A DNA stretch of 64,000 bases from Dysosmobacter welbionis (lineage in GTDB: Bacteria; Bacillota; Clostridia; Oscillospirales; Oscillospiraceae), in the NCBI RefSeq assembly GCF_005121165.3, contig NZ_CP034413.3:3310001-3374000 (forward strand), read 5' to 3'. This document shows positions 1-8,800 of this stretch, one piece after another. Numbering within the stretch: the first letter of the stretch is position 1; each line of letters begins with the position of its first letter. The notes under the pieces are model-generated. The model had not been told where the DNA came from. It was given only the letters and a program-made list of their open reading frames with translations, and searched no databases. The translations under genes were made by a program, and so were the position numbers.

Positions 1-1
1 A

Positions 2-334
2 ACCCTTGCCAACGCTGCCGCTCTGGGCCGGGAGCTGATGGAGAAGTATCACATCCCCATTGAGAACGTGTACCGTCACTTTGACGTGACTGGGAAGCAC
101 TGCCCGTCGTACTTGGTGAACGCCCAGAAGTGGGCAGAGTTCAAGAAGAGACTGGAGGTCAAGATCATGGACAATACACCCAGCGGCGCCCACAAGGAGG
201 GCGTGGAATGGGCCGTAAAGAACGGCATCCTGACGGGCAACAGCGAGGGAGACCTGATGCTCTCCCAGCCCGTTACCCGGCAGCAGATGTGCACGATGTT
301 GCATCGGCTTTGGGAGCTGATCGAAAGGACGTGA
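2..334 (+). CDS. N-acetylmuramoyl-L-alanine amidase (phage endolysin), 5'-truncated
   Basis: The reading frame is already open at base 2, so the N-terminus lies outside the window. The visible part starts with the end of an Amidase_2-type catalytic domain; the segment VYRHFDVTGKHCP carries the histidine and cysteine that bind zinc in this family. About 55 residues follow with the look of one S-layer-homology repeat (EGVEWAVKNGILTG, then PVTRQQMCTMLHRLW), probably a cell-wall binding part. In the phage it would cut the peptidoglycan amide bond at lysis. The next gene starts 4 bases after its stop. The amidase end is clear; the role of the C-terminal repeat is inferred. Confidence 0.85.
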   Translation, partial: TLANAAALGRELMEKYHIPIENVYRHFDVTGKHCPSYLVNAQKWAEFKKRLEVKIMDNTPSGAHKEGVEWAVKNGILTGNSEGDLMLSQPVTRQQMCTMLHRLWELIERT

Positions 335-338
335 AACT

Positions 339-587
339 GTGGCAACTGCCCGTGTCAGATTACCGGATAGCCTGGATGGCCTTATGCGCTCCGAGATGGA
401 GACGGCCATCCGGGAAGCTAATCTTGGGAACGACGATACGGACATTGCCCGGCGCTACCTGATCGACCAAGTCCCGCAGATCGACATTGCAGCGGAGTTC
501 GGCTGGGAGCGGTCAACCATCTCTTATCGACTCAAACGGATTCTCCGCAAAGTTGAAAGCACAGCTCAAAAACTACATTTCACATAA
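339..587 (+). CDS. small helix-turn-helix phage protein
   Basis: An 82-residue protein with a GTG start, 4 bases after the endolysin stop, so probably co-translated. Its C-terminal half (IDIAAEFGWERSTISYRLKR) reads as a helix-turn-helix of the sigma-70 region 4 or RinA/ArpU type. Such proteins often act as late-transcription regulators or small terminase-like proteins in phages. The position after the lysin and directly before a terminator closes a transcription unit. The exact role is unknown. Confidence 0.6.
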   Translation: MATARVRLPDSLDGLMRSEMETAIREANLGNDDTDIARRYLIDQVPQIDIAAEFGWERSTISYRLKRILRKVESTAQKLHFT

Positions 588-598
588 TTTCACCTAAA

Positions 599-634
599 CC
601 CCGCTTGGGAACCACCCAGGCGGGGGCTTTTTTT
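599..634 (+). terminator. Rho-independent terminator
   Basis: Eleven-base stem (599-609 with 615-625, one G-T pair) with a 5-base loop and seven Ts at 628-634. It lies 12 bases after the HTH gene and ends the lysin transcription unit. Confidence 0.9.
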
Positions 635-711
635 GCGAAAATATCATCAGGAGGACGTAAGGAACAAGGGCTGGTACACGTCGCCGCCCTCCTTGCGGCC
701 TCCTGATTTCA

Positions 712-903
712 ATGATAAGGACGTGTTTTAAGTTGATTCTGAATGGTTCAGAACTGGTGGCCCGGTTGGTGGCCTGTGGCTTCACGGAGTCCACAGCAAG
801 AGACACCTGCGAGAAGTATGCGGCGGAGGGAGATTTCTCCGGATTGGAACGGTTTATCCGGCAGAATGAGCTTTTGTATGACGACCGAAAGCAATATGTT
901 TGA
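712..903 (+). CDS. small hypothetical phage protein
   Basis: A protein of up to 63 residues with no domain I recognise; it is charged, with a CGFTESTARDTCEKY core. The ATG at 712 lacks a ribosome binding site. A TTG at 733, 11 bases after AAGGA, is a reasonable alternative and would give 56 residues. Its stop codon overlaps the start of the next gene (ATG at 896), which indicates translational coupling. Confidence 0.5.
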   Translation: MIRTCFKLILNGSELVARLVACGFTESTARDTCEKYAAEGDFSGLERFIRQNELLYDDRKQYV

Positions 904-1258
904 ATTTTACAATCCGAACCCCTACGAGAAAAATGTGGGGGATTGCACCGTCCGGGCCATCTCGAAGGCGCTGGAGCAGGACTGGTACAGGACATATCTT
1001 GGCCTCTGCATTGAGGGCGCTGTGAGGGGTGATATGCCAAGCGCCAACGCCACATGGGGCGCTTACCTCCGGCGGCATGGCTTCCGGCGGGACATGGCGC
1101 CCGAGGATATGACCGTGGCGGAGTTTGCGATGGGGCATCCAAACGGGACTTACATTCTGGCCCTGTCCGGCCATGTGGTATGCCTGCAGGATGGTGTGAT
1201 CTACGATACATGGCACAGTGAACACGAAACTGTGCTGTACTACTGGCAGAAAGGATGA
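896..1258 (+). CDS. papain-like cysteine peptidase-type phage protein
   Basis: A 120-residue protein starting NPYEKNVGDCTVRAISKAL, a pattern typical of small phage or bacterial proteins with a papain-like fold. The cysteine in GDCTVRA would be the nucleophile, and the histidine in LSGHVVCLQDG with the nearby aspartate YDTWH would complete the site. The ATG at 896 was chosen over longer in-frame starts because the homologous-looking part begins there and it overlaps the upstream stop. Peptidase activity is inferred from the residue pattern only. Confidence 0.55.
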   Translation: MFEFYNPNPYEKNVGDCTVRAISKALEQDWYRTYLGLCIEGAVRGDMPSANATWGAYLRRHGFRRDMAPEDMTVAEFAMGHPNGTYILALSGHVVCLQDGVIYDTWHSEHETVLYYWQKG

Positions 1259-1264
1259 CGTGAG

Positions 1265-1672
1265 ATGCCGAACTATCCCTATTACTATCAGCCGTACCAA
1301 CCGTATCAGCCGCCTATGGCGGACCAGCTGACGCAGCTGCGGCAGTCCTATCAACCCATGCAGCAGCCGCAGCAAGCCCCGGCATCTCCGTCTATTGTGT
1401 GGGTGCAGAGCGAGATGGAGGCGGCAAATTATCTGGTGGCGCCTAACTCTGCCGTTACCTTGTGGGACAGTAACGCCCCAGTGGTCTATCTCAAACAGGC
1501 GGACGCAAGCGGCAAGCCCAGCATGAAGATATATGACCTTGTAGAGCGCAATCAGAGGCCCGTACAGGCCCCGCAGGCTCCAACGGTAGAGTATGCGCCC
1601 CTGTCCCGCTTGGAAGCGTTGGAGGCCCGCCTGGATGCGCTGGCGGCAAAAGATAAGGAGGATGCAGAATGA
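1265..1672 (+). CDS. hypothetical phage protein, Pro/Tyr/Gln-rich N-terminus
   Basis: A 135-residue protein. Residues 1-45 are low-complexity (YPYYYQPYQPYQPP and runs of Q and P). They are followed by a compact domain around VWVQSEMEAANYLVAPNSAVTLWD and a short C-terminal helix. It follows the peptidase-like gene by 6 bases and overlaps the next gene by ATGA. The low-complexity part resembles disordered virion arms, but no function can be assigned. Confidence 0.6.
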   Translation: MPNYPYYYQPYQPYQPPMADQLTQLRQSYQPMQQPQQAPASPSIVWVQSEMEAANYLVAPNSAVTLWDSNAPVVYLKQADASGKPSMKIYDLVERNQRPVQAPQAPTVEYAPLSRLEALEARLDALAAKDKEDAE

Positions 1673-1890
1673 ACCCGTTTTATCAGGCTATGGGCGGCAA
1701 CAGACAGCCCAACATGATGCAGCAGTTTCAATCCTTCATGCAGCAGATGCGGGGCAAAGACCCCAACGCCATGATACAAGAGATGGTATCCTCTGGACGC
1801 ATTTCCCAAGATCAGCTCAACCAAGTCCAAAAGCAGGCCCAGCAGATGCAGGGCATGTTTGAGGGGATGCGGGGTATGTTTGGGAAATAA
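1669..1890 (+). CDS. small Gln/Met-rich phage protein
   Basis: A 73-residue protein dominated by glutamine, methionine and glycine (MMQQFQSFMQQMRG, QAQQMQGMFEGMRGMFG), predicted mostly helical. It starts inside the stop of the preceding gene (ATGA overlap). Pairing with the preceding low-complexity protein suggests the two act together, possibly in the particle. A short inverted repeat without a T tract follows at about 1894-1913. Confidence 0.6.
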   Translation: MNPFYQAMGGNRQPNMMQQFQSFMQQMRGKDPNAMIQEMVSSGRISQDQLNQVQKQAQQMQGMFEGMRGMFGK

Positions 1891-1902
1891 ACAGCAGGGG
1901 CA

Positions 1903-2574
1903 TTAAGCCCCCGCCGTTCGGTCAGGTTTTGTGTGGACTGGCTCTGTCATCATTCTCTCAATGCTCCAGCCACGCACATATCGGTTGTGAAATGTGACCC
2001 AGTTAATTCCTAATTCTTTTGCCCATTCCACAAGCGTTTGAGTCCGTCCATTGTACTCAATCACAATGTTATCGGACTTGTTTATATTCTGCGTTTTCAT
2101 CGTTGCCCAGCGGCAGTTCTCAGGACAATAGGGGCCGTCATTATCCCTTCTGTCCAGCGTATAACCCTCCGGCCTACCGCCAATAGAATCAGACCACTCA
2201 ACAAACTTGAAAAAATCATGCCATTCTTCGCAAACATAAATCCCACGGCCACCATAACGGCGATAGATTTTTGACTTCTCATTGTAACACCGTTGCATCA
2301 TCTGTCGCCAGATTCCATACAAGGGATGCTTACTGCGGCCGTCTTGTTTGGTGTAGATGGTATTTCTGAGACAACCGCAACTTTTTACGGCTCCGTTTTT
2401 GAATTGATAAGGCAATACATCAATTGTCCCACCGCAATCACATCGGCATCGCAACCTCCAACTGGTATCGTCTGGCTTTCTTTCAGCCAGTCCAATTACA
2501 GTCAAGTAATTGCTCCGTTTTCCGATGTACTCGTTCACATCGAAATATGGTTTATAGATTCTTTTTTGTTCCAT
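1903..2574 (-). CDS. HNH/AP2-type phage endonuclease (homing-like)
   Basis: A 223-residue protein transcribed against the surrounding late genes. It has an N-terminal zinc-ribbon-like part (CRCDCGGT ... SCGC), then a core with RCYNEKSKIYRRYGGRGI and LDRRDNDGPYCPENCRWAT. That core is the signature of a widespread family of stand-alone homing-type endonucleases often labelled HNH or AP2-domain proteins. The last 50 residues (VEWAKELGINWVTFHNRY) look like a DNA-binding helix-turn-helix. A TATAAT-like hexamer on the minus strand (2667-2672) could drive it. Antisense placement and a free-standing position fit a selfish insertion. Confidence 0.8.
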   Translation of the reverse strand: MEQKRIYKPYFDVNEYIGKRSNYLTVIGLAERKPDDTSWRLRCRCDCGGTIDVLPYQFKNGAVKSCGCLRNTIYTKQDGRSKHPLYGIWRQMMQRCYNEKSKIYRRYGGRGIYVCEEWHDFFKFVEWSDSIGGRPEGYTLDRRDNDGPYCPENCRWATMKTQNINKSDNIVIEYNGRTQTLVEWAKELGINWVTFHNRYVRGWSIERMMTEPVHTKPDRTAGA

Positions 2575-2741
2575 CGCATTTACCCTTTCATGCGCCCTGA
2601 TTGTCAGATTGCGTGGAAACCGTCAGGGTAACGGCTTGTCGGGAGCGACCCTATCCACGCATAACAATTATAGCACAAAAACATCAAAAAGTATATAGAT
2701 GCGGCCGCATTTATAAATATTTTTACAAAGGAGAAAGTTAT

Positions 2742-3476
2742 ATGTCTCTTAGTAATGACGCAACTCTGACTATGCCGGTAGCTCCTGCGTATTCCGCTGG
2801 TGGCTATGGCGGCAATGGTTCCATGTGGGGTGGAGACTGGTCTGCCTGGATTATTTTGTTTCTCATTTGGGGGGCCTTTGGAGGCGGCTGGGGTAATGGC
2901 TTCGGCGGAGGTTTTGGCGGAGCAAACGGGCCTGGATTCCAGGGTTACGCTACACGCTCCGACATCAACGAGGGCTTCGCCCTGAACGGTCTCCAGAACG
3001 GCCAGACCTCCATCCGGGATGCCGTGAGCAACGGCTTCCATGGCGTGGATACCGCTGTGTGCAACCTGGGCTATCAGACGCAGGCGGGCTTTAACGCCCT
3101 CGGCGCCCAGCTGGCGCAGTGCTGCTGCGATACTCAGCGGAGCATTGACGGTGTCCGCTATGACATGGCTACCCAGGCTTGCGATACCCGCAACACCATC
3201 CAGTCCAGCACCCGCGACATCATCGACAACGCCAATGCCAACAGCCGCGCGATCCTGGACTTCCTGACCCAGGACAAGATCGCTACTCTGACGGCTGAAA
3301 ACCAGAGCCTGAAGTTCCAGGCTTCTCAGGCGGCGCAGAATGCTTTTATTACCGCTAACCAGGAAGCGCAGACTGCCGAGCTGATCCGCCGCATCAATCC
3401 CATGCCTGTCCCGGCCTATCAGGTGCCCAATCCTTATGCCGGATGCGGCTGCAATCCCTGTGGCTGCGGCTGCTAA
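2742..3476 (+). CDS. Gly-rich, Cys-tailed putative virion protein
   Basis: A 244-residue protein starting at ATG 2742 behind AAAGGAG. Residues 20-70 are glycine-rich around one hydrophobic stretch (SAWIILFLIWGAFGGGW). A long helical middle follows, with a CCC motif (LAQCCCDTQRSID) and several more cysteines. The extreme C-terminus is a cysteine/glycine/proline knot (CGCNPCGCGC). The hydrophobic segment suggests membrane contact; the clustered cysteines suggest metal binding or cross-linking. No named family could be assigned. Confidence 0.65.
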   Translation: MSLSNDATLTMPVAPAYSAGGYGGNGSMWGGDWSAWIILFLIWGAFGGGWGNGFGGGFGGANGPGFQGYATRSDINEGFALNGLQNGQTSIRDAVSNGFHGVDTAVCNLGYQTQAGFNALGAQLAQCCCDTQRSIDGVRYDMATQACDTRNTIQSSTRDIIDNANANSRAILDFLTQDKIATLTAENQSLKFQASQAAQNAFITANQEAQTAELIRRINPMPVPAYQVPNPYAGCGCNPCGCGC

Positions 3477-3539
3477 AACCCAATACATCAACTTGTAAGA
3501 AAGGCTTACATGTTCGGCCCCGTGCCGATTTTGAACCAT

Positions 3540-3572
3540 GCGGCGGGGCAACAGCCTCGCCGCTATCTTTTT
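3540..3572 (+). terminator. terminator-like leader hairpin
   Basis: GCGGCGGGG pairs with CCTCGCCGC around a six-base loop and is followed by T-rich sequence, ending just before the ribosome binding site of the next gene. A smaller hairpin (TGTAAG/CTTACA) lies at about 3495-3511. It may cut down transcription between two late genes rather than stop it. Confidence 0.6.
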
Positions 3573-3588
3573 GAAAGGAATGAAGTTT

Positions 3589-4011
3589 ATGGCTGAATAC
3601 AGCAACAGCGCAATCGTAACCGTTGCCGCTGGTCAGAACGTGCCTTTTACCGAGGAGGCCAACACGGGCAAGCCCTGCATTGTGCATCGGGAAGGCGCTG
3701 GGCTGGTGACTCTTCGCGGGCTTACGAACCAGTGCCGCGCGAAATTCAAAGTCTCCTTTGGAGCGAATATTGCTATCCCCACCGGTGGGACCGTGGAGGC
3801 CATCACGGCAGCGATCTCCATCAATGGTGAGGCGCTGAACGCTTCCACCGCTACCATCACCCCGGCTGCCGCAGAGGATTTCTTCAATATTTATGTTTCC
3901 GCTGTGGTAGATGTCCCTCGCGGCTGCTGCGTCACTGTCGCCGCAAAGAACACCAGCACACAGCCCATCCTCGTTGCCAACAGTAATTTTATTGTTGAGC
4001 GCATCGCGTGA
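3589..4011 (+). CDS. beta-rich putative phage structural protein
   Basis: A 140-residue protein. ATG 3589 sits 9 bases behind GAAAGGA and is preferred over ATG 3580, which is too close. The sequence is strand-rich and alternates hydrophobic and polar residues (VTVAAGQNVPF, VEAITAAISINGEAL, VPRGCCVTVAAKN), which suggests a compact beta-sandwich of the TNF/C1q or decoration-protein type. No lysine-rich or catalytic motif is present. Placement among late genes supports a virion role. The fold is inferred. Confidence 0.55.
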   Translation: MAEYSNSAIVTVAAGQNVPFTEEANTGKPCIVHREGAGLVTLRGLTNQCRAKFKVSFGANIAIPTGGTVEAITAAISINGEALNASTATITPAAAEDFFNIYVSAVVDVPRGCCVTVAAKNTSTQPILVANSNFIVERIA

Positions 4012-4024
4012 AAGGAGAACCGAT

Positions 4025-4468
4025 ATGGAATATCTGTATGACCTGAAAGAAAAGCTCTGCAAGGAGCTGGAGGAATATGCCCAGAAAAGCAACATGAACG
4101 CCGGGGACCTGGAGATGGTCCACAAGCTGACGGATACCATCAAGAACGTGGACAAGATCATGATGCTAGAGGAGGGCGGTTACAGTCAGGCAGCCGACAT
4201 GGACTCTCCTTCCAGCTATGCCAGAGGCTCCAGCTATGCCAACCGTGGCAAGCACTATGTCCGGGGCCACTACAGCCGGGACGGCGGCTACTCCCGTGAC
4301 GGGCGCGGCGGATACAGCCGCGACGGCTACTCCCGTGCCCGCGGTTATTCCCGCAGTGAGGCGAAGGACTCCATGATGGAGCAGCTGGGCGCTATGATGG
4401 AGGATGCATCCAATGACCGGGAGCGGGAAGCGATCCGGATGTGCATGGAGCATCTCAATCAGGAATAA
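4025..4468 (+). CDS. phage protein with YSRDG-type repeats
   Basis: A 147-residue protein with a good AAAGGAG site. Residues 1-50 form a helical region. Residues 60-110 are a low-complexity block of Tyr-Ser-Arg-Asp/Gly units (GGYSRDGRGGYSRDG), and the C-terminal 35 residues are helical again (MMEQLGAMMEDASNDRERE). Proteins of this build are common in Firmicute prophages, but their role is not known to me. The strong positive charge of the middle block would suit nucleic-acid or surface binding. Confidence 0.65.
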   Translation: MEYLYDLKEKLCKELEEYAQKSNMNAGDLEMVHKLTDTIKNVDKIMMLEEGGYSQAADMDSPSSYARGSSYANRGKHYVRGHYSRDGGYSRDGRGGYSRDGYSRARGYSRSEAKDSMMEQLGAMMEDASNDREREAIRMCMEHLNQE

Positions 4469-4480
4469 TTCCCACAAAAC

Positions 4481-4512
4481 AAGGGGGCCGCTTGCATAGC
4501 GGCCCCTTTTGT
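4481..4512 (+). terminator. Rho-independent terminator
   Basis: AAGGGGGCCGCT pairs with AGCGGCCCCTTTT around a five-base loop, followed by T-rich sequence. It ends the 2742-4468 unit. The -35 box of the next promoter lies in its loop and 3' arm. Confidence 0.85.
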
Positions 4513-4531
4513 TGTATAATTGTTGTACAAC
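4492..4531 (+). promoter_or_regulatory. sigma-A promoter with adjacent palindrome
   Basis: TTGCAT (4492-4497), a 17-base spacer and a perfect TATAAT (4515-4520), followed at once by the 10-base palindrome GTTGTACAAC (4522-4531), a possible operator. It would start transcription of the 4620 and 5894 genes independently of the upstream late genes. Confidence 0.7.
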
Positions 4532-4553
4532 TTGATAACAAGCTAGAGCGTTC

Positions 4554-4599
4554 AGCGCCAGAGTTCGGAGTGATCCGGGCTTTGGCGCTTATTTTTTTT
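4554..4599 (+). terminator. leader terminator or attenuator hairpin
   Basis: AGCGCCAGAG pairs with the CTTTGGCGCT region and is followed by TATTTTTTTT. It lies between the promoter at 4492-4520 and the start of the 4620 gene, so it can only act as an attenuator or partial terminator of that transcript. Confidence 0.65.
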
Positions 4600-4619
4600 G
4601 AAATTGAGGTGAAATTGAT

Positions 4620-5882
4620 ATGGCAGCTGCAGAGGAGTCTATCCGCGGGAAAACCAGACCGGATATGTCCAGAAACGAGGGACTGGCTGGGCAGACGGTC
4701 ACGAAGGGAGACTATGAATATACCTACGATGATAATGGGTATGCGAAAAAGGCCATCAATGTCAAAAACAGACAGGAACGGGAACAGGAGGGGTATGGTG
4801 GAGGCGGATATTCCGGAGGCGGAGACTCTTCCTATTATGACTCTCTCCAGCCCACGGACCTTTCTGGATACCTGAATGACATGTACAAAGCCTACACGGA
4901 CGCACAGCTGGCGGCTCTGAAATCGGCATACGAACAGAATTTGGCAGGTCTGCAAGCAGACGCGGAGAAAATTCCCGGCATTTACCAGGGCGCCCGGAAT
5001 GAAGCGGCATCTCAGAATGATATTGCCCGAATGGCCTTTAATGAGTACGCAAACGCACGAGGCTTGAACACCGGAACCAGCGGGCAGGCGGCTCTTGCAA
5101 ACTCCGCTGTGCTGCAAAGCAACCTCACGGACATCTCCACAAAGGAGTCCGATGCCATTGCGGAAAACGCCCTGCAACAGCAGCAGCTGGCGATTGAATA
5201 CCGCAACGCGGCAGTGCAGGCGCAGGCGGAAGGGAACTACCAGATGGCCCAGGCCCTGTACAATGAGTATGTGCGGCAGGACAACGCCGCCATGCAGACG
5301 GCACAGCTTGCCCAGGAGCAGGCCAACTGGGAAGCGCAGTTCAACGCTGGAAACAGCCAGTGGCAGCAGCAGTTTGACGCTTCCCAGCAGGAGTATCAGG
5401 ACAGCCTTTCGGCACAGAACCGGGAATATGCCTATAATCTGGCGATGACGATGCTGGCGGCGGGCGTGATGCCGGACACCAATACGCTGAACGAGGCTGG
5501 GATTTCCACAGCCGACGCGCTGAATATGCGGCTTGCTGCAATGTCTACTGGCGGTTCGGACGGCGGGCGGAGAAGTACAAACACTTCTGGTGGGGATTCT
5601 AGTGGCGGCGATGAAGGAAACAAAATCGAGAGCACCCCAGATACAGAAGGCACTGTGAAAAAGGCAGACCGTGACACCACAATTCGAAATCTGAATGGAC
5701 GTCTGCAAATTACAGACGCCTCCCAACTTGGCCCAGCCGCAATGAATATTGCAAACGCCATGAGCAGGTCAAACTCGGCATCACAGCTGGGAACTATTGG
5801 TGAAATGATTTCGAATGCACTTGAACGTGGACAGATTACAGAGGCAGAAGCGGACTTTCTGCTTCGGTCTATCGGCCTTTAA
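4620..5882 (+). CDS. putative internal virion protein, helical, Gln/Ala-rich
   Basis: A 420-residue protein. A Tyr/Gly-rich N-terminus (residues 1-75) is followed by about 210 residues of Ala/Gln-rich helix with coiled-coil character (ARNEAASQNDIARMAFNEYA; ENALQQQQLAIEYRNAA). A Ser/Gly linker and a small C-terminal helical domain follow. It starts 9 bases behind GAGGTG and lies 11 bases before the giant polyvalent gene. Such long helical proteins next to injected proteins are often internal core or ejection proteins of tailed phages. No named family was recognised. Confidence 0.6.
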   Translation: MAAAEESIRGKTRPDMSRNEGLAGQTVTKGDYEYTYDDNGYAKKAINVKNRQEREQEGYGGGGYSGGGDSSYYDSLQPTDLSGYLNDMYKAYTDAQLAALKSAYEQNLAGLQADAEKIPGIYQGARNEAASQNDIARMAFNEYANARGLNTGTSGQAALANSAVLQSNLTDISTKESDAIAENALQQQQLAIEYRNAAVQAQAEGNYQMAQALYNEYVRQDNAAMQTAQLAQEQANWEAQFNAGNSQWQQQFDASQQEYQDSLSAQNREYAYNLAMTMLAAGVMPDTNTLNEAGISTADALNMRLAAMSTGGSDGGRRSTNTSGGDSSGGDEGNKIESTPDTEGTVKKADRDTTIRNLNGRLQITDASQLGPAAMNIANAMSRSNSASQLGTIGEMISNALERGQITEAEADFLLRSIGL

Positions 5883-5893
5883 CGGAGGTGTCT

Positions 5894-8800
5894 ATGGCAA
5901 GCATCCAAGACCGGCTTAACAAGTTGCAAGAAATGAGCCGCCAGCAGGTGAGAGACAGGGAGCAGGAAACGAACCCAAGGACAAAGGCAACTAAGAAAAG
6001 CGCCCCTGTCTCTCAGAAACTGCAACCAACTATACAACCCCCAAAAACAACTGATCCACGGCAGGACCACATCACCGACATTGTGGACAGCACCACGGGC
6101 ACCGTGATCCAGGTGGACCGGCCCTCCCGTCTGGGGAGCATGGCTAAAGGCGCGGTGCAGGGAACCGGTGCAAACTATGCCTCTTCCGGCGGGTCTTTGC
6201 TGGACCTGATGCGCAGTGTGGACACCGCCAACAGCTTTTCCACAAAGCGGGCCAATCAGGAGGCTGAGAACGCAGCCCACTACCGGGAGATGTTGAAACG
6301 TGGGACGTTGGATGATGGAACACCCATCACGGCGTCTATGCGGAAACAGCTGGAGACCTTGGCGGCGCGTGCGGAGCAGCGGTCCGGCGTCTACCGCCAG
6401 GGAGCGGAGGCCCAGCACGCCCCCATTTCCCGTGCCATCAACTCCGCCTATGAGACAGCGGACCGCCTATCTGAGCAGTCTGCGGAGAATATCGCGGCGG
6501 CGAAAGAGGGGCTTGGCGGTCTGGGGCAGTTTGCCGTGGACGTAGGTGTGGCCGGGACGCAGCTGGCAGGGGACGCCTTGATCGGCGCCCTCCTGGCTCC
6601 TGTCACCGGCGGCGCATCGGCCCTTGCCCCCATGGCTGTCCGTGGCTTTGGCTCCGGGACGCAGCAGGCCCGGCAGGAGGGGGCGACGCTGGGGCAACAG
6701 CTGGCCTATGGCGCGGGGAGCGCGGCACTCAGTGTAGCGACAGAGAAGATCGCCAACGTGGCCGCTCCGCTTCGACGGACCTTTGGTTCCGGTGTTCTGG
6801 ACAATGCTATCGCAAAAGCAACCGGACGCCTGGGCCAGAGTGCGGCTGGACAAACGGTCCTTTCCGCATTGAGCGAAGGTGGCGAGGAAGTCGTGGAAGC
6901 ACTGGTGCAGCCTGTTTTGCAACAGATCACCTATGATAAAAACGCCCTGCAGCAATATCAGGACCCGGACTATCTGGCAGACACCATTTATCAAGGCCTG
7001 ATTGGAGGCGCTTTGGGTGGTGCGCTTGGAGCTGCTGGAAGCATTGGCCGCAGGAGCGCCGAAAATGCCAATCGCCGGGCCACAGATGCCGCAGGAACGG
7101 CGCAAACGGAAACTGCACCCGTTTCCACCACCCAGGCACAGGAGGCTGCAGAGGGCACTACAGGCTTTTTGGAGCCAACGCTTGTTAGCCGTGTACGTCA
7201 GTCTATTCCGCATATCCAAAACATGAATCCGGTTGCCGAGGTTACTGGGACAGAAATCCCCCGAAGTGGAAAACTGGTGGATCGGCTTGCCTCTTTTGTC
7301 AATGCGATTGGGAATAAGGTCAATCGGCCCGGCTTTGGTGATGTTCTATTCTCCAGGGGGAGAATCAAGTCCAGCATGATCGGACATGGGACAGGCCCTT
7401 CCAAAATCGAGACATTTGCGGCCGTCCCGGATGTAATCCGAAACGGCCAGCAGATTGACTATCAACAGAACTGGAAAGGGCTCGGCTATGATACCTACAC
7501 TTTCGCAGCGCCAATTACCTACCGGGGGCAGCCTACTTACTTAGGTGTCATTGTCACGAAGGACAGCGCCAGCAACCGCTACTATCTTCACGAGGTAGTG
7601 GATGCAAATGGAGACGTCATCTTTAGAAATGACGAATCCCCCGCATCTACACCAGACGGAACTTCTGCCCTTTCGGGTGACCTCGATACCGTAGTAGACG
7701 CGGGGGATGGTGCAGGAACAACACCGGGCACTGTCGACACCGTGACAGACGGGCGGGCCTCCCGAGGAGTTCCTGCTTCTAATACTACTATAGCACCCGG
7801 CGCGGAAAATGTCAATTCGGACGCTCTGGCGCAAATTCTGTTTGGGGATACCCGGCAGGAAACCGGAGACACACAGGCACCGCCAACCTATGACAACCTG
7901 GGCAGCGCCCGGCGGGGCTTCACCACCCCCGGCATGGAAGGGCAGGAGAGGACCAGCCGCCTTGCGGAGTCCATGCCGTATAATCAATATCAAGAAGCCG
8001 CCACCGGCCTTTCACGGGAGGACTATGCCAAGCTGTTCCGGTATGAAAGCCAAACAGAAGGGCGTTCTCTCAATCTGGCAGAAGAACTGGTGTACGCCGT
8101 TCGGGACGGCCAGCGGACCTTCCTGCGAGACATTGACGAGACGGCTTTTCATGAGTTGGTGCAGTCCCTAGATGATGCGACGGCATGGAATGCGCCCCAG
8201 ATGGATGCCGCCCGGATGATCCAGCAGGAGCTGCAGGGCAGGTCCGCAAATCTGGAGATCCCCTCTGAGGAATATACGGACTTCCTGCGGATCATGCGGG
8301 AGCATGAGACTGCCACTGGTCAGGGCGTTCAGGCAAACGCCAAGTGGAGCCGCCGGGACAACCAGAACGGACAATCTTCGGAGCTGGAGGCGTGGGACAA
8401 TCTGCAAAACTCCAATCTTTCCGAAGAAGAGAAGCGCAGCACCTTCCAACGGATTGTGAAGTGGGATACGGAGATCGAGCAGGCCGCAGAGCCGCAGCAG
8501 TTGAAAGACATTATCCTGAACGTTGCACAGCAGCGGGGCGTTTTGAATGGCTTAACTGGTCGGCAGAGCCGGATTATGACCGCGGTTGCAAACAGCAGCT
8601 TGGACTCCCTGACATTCGACCAGTTGAAGCAGTTCGCCTATGCTTCCACTTCTGCGCTCAGCACCGACTCCACACCGGCCAACATGGGTCAGAAGATCAA
8701 GACTATCCAAATCCTGAACATGCTGTCCAACCCCAAAACGGCGGTGAAGAACATCACCGGAAACACGTCTTTCTACGGCCTGGACGCGCTTTCCATGAAG

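Noticed and set aside
2604-3605. Minus-strand frame of 333 codons over the glycine-rich late gene
   Set aside because: Shadow of the + strand gene; no start signal and low-complexity translation.
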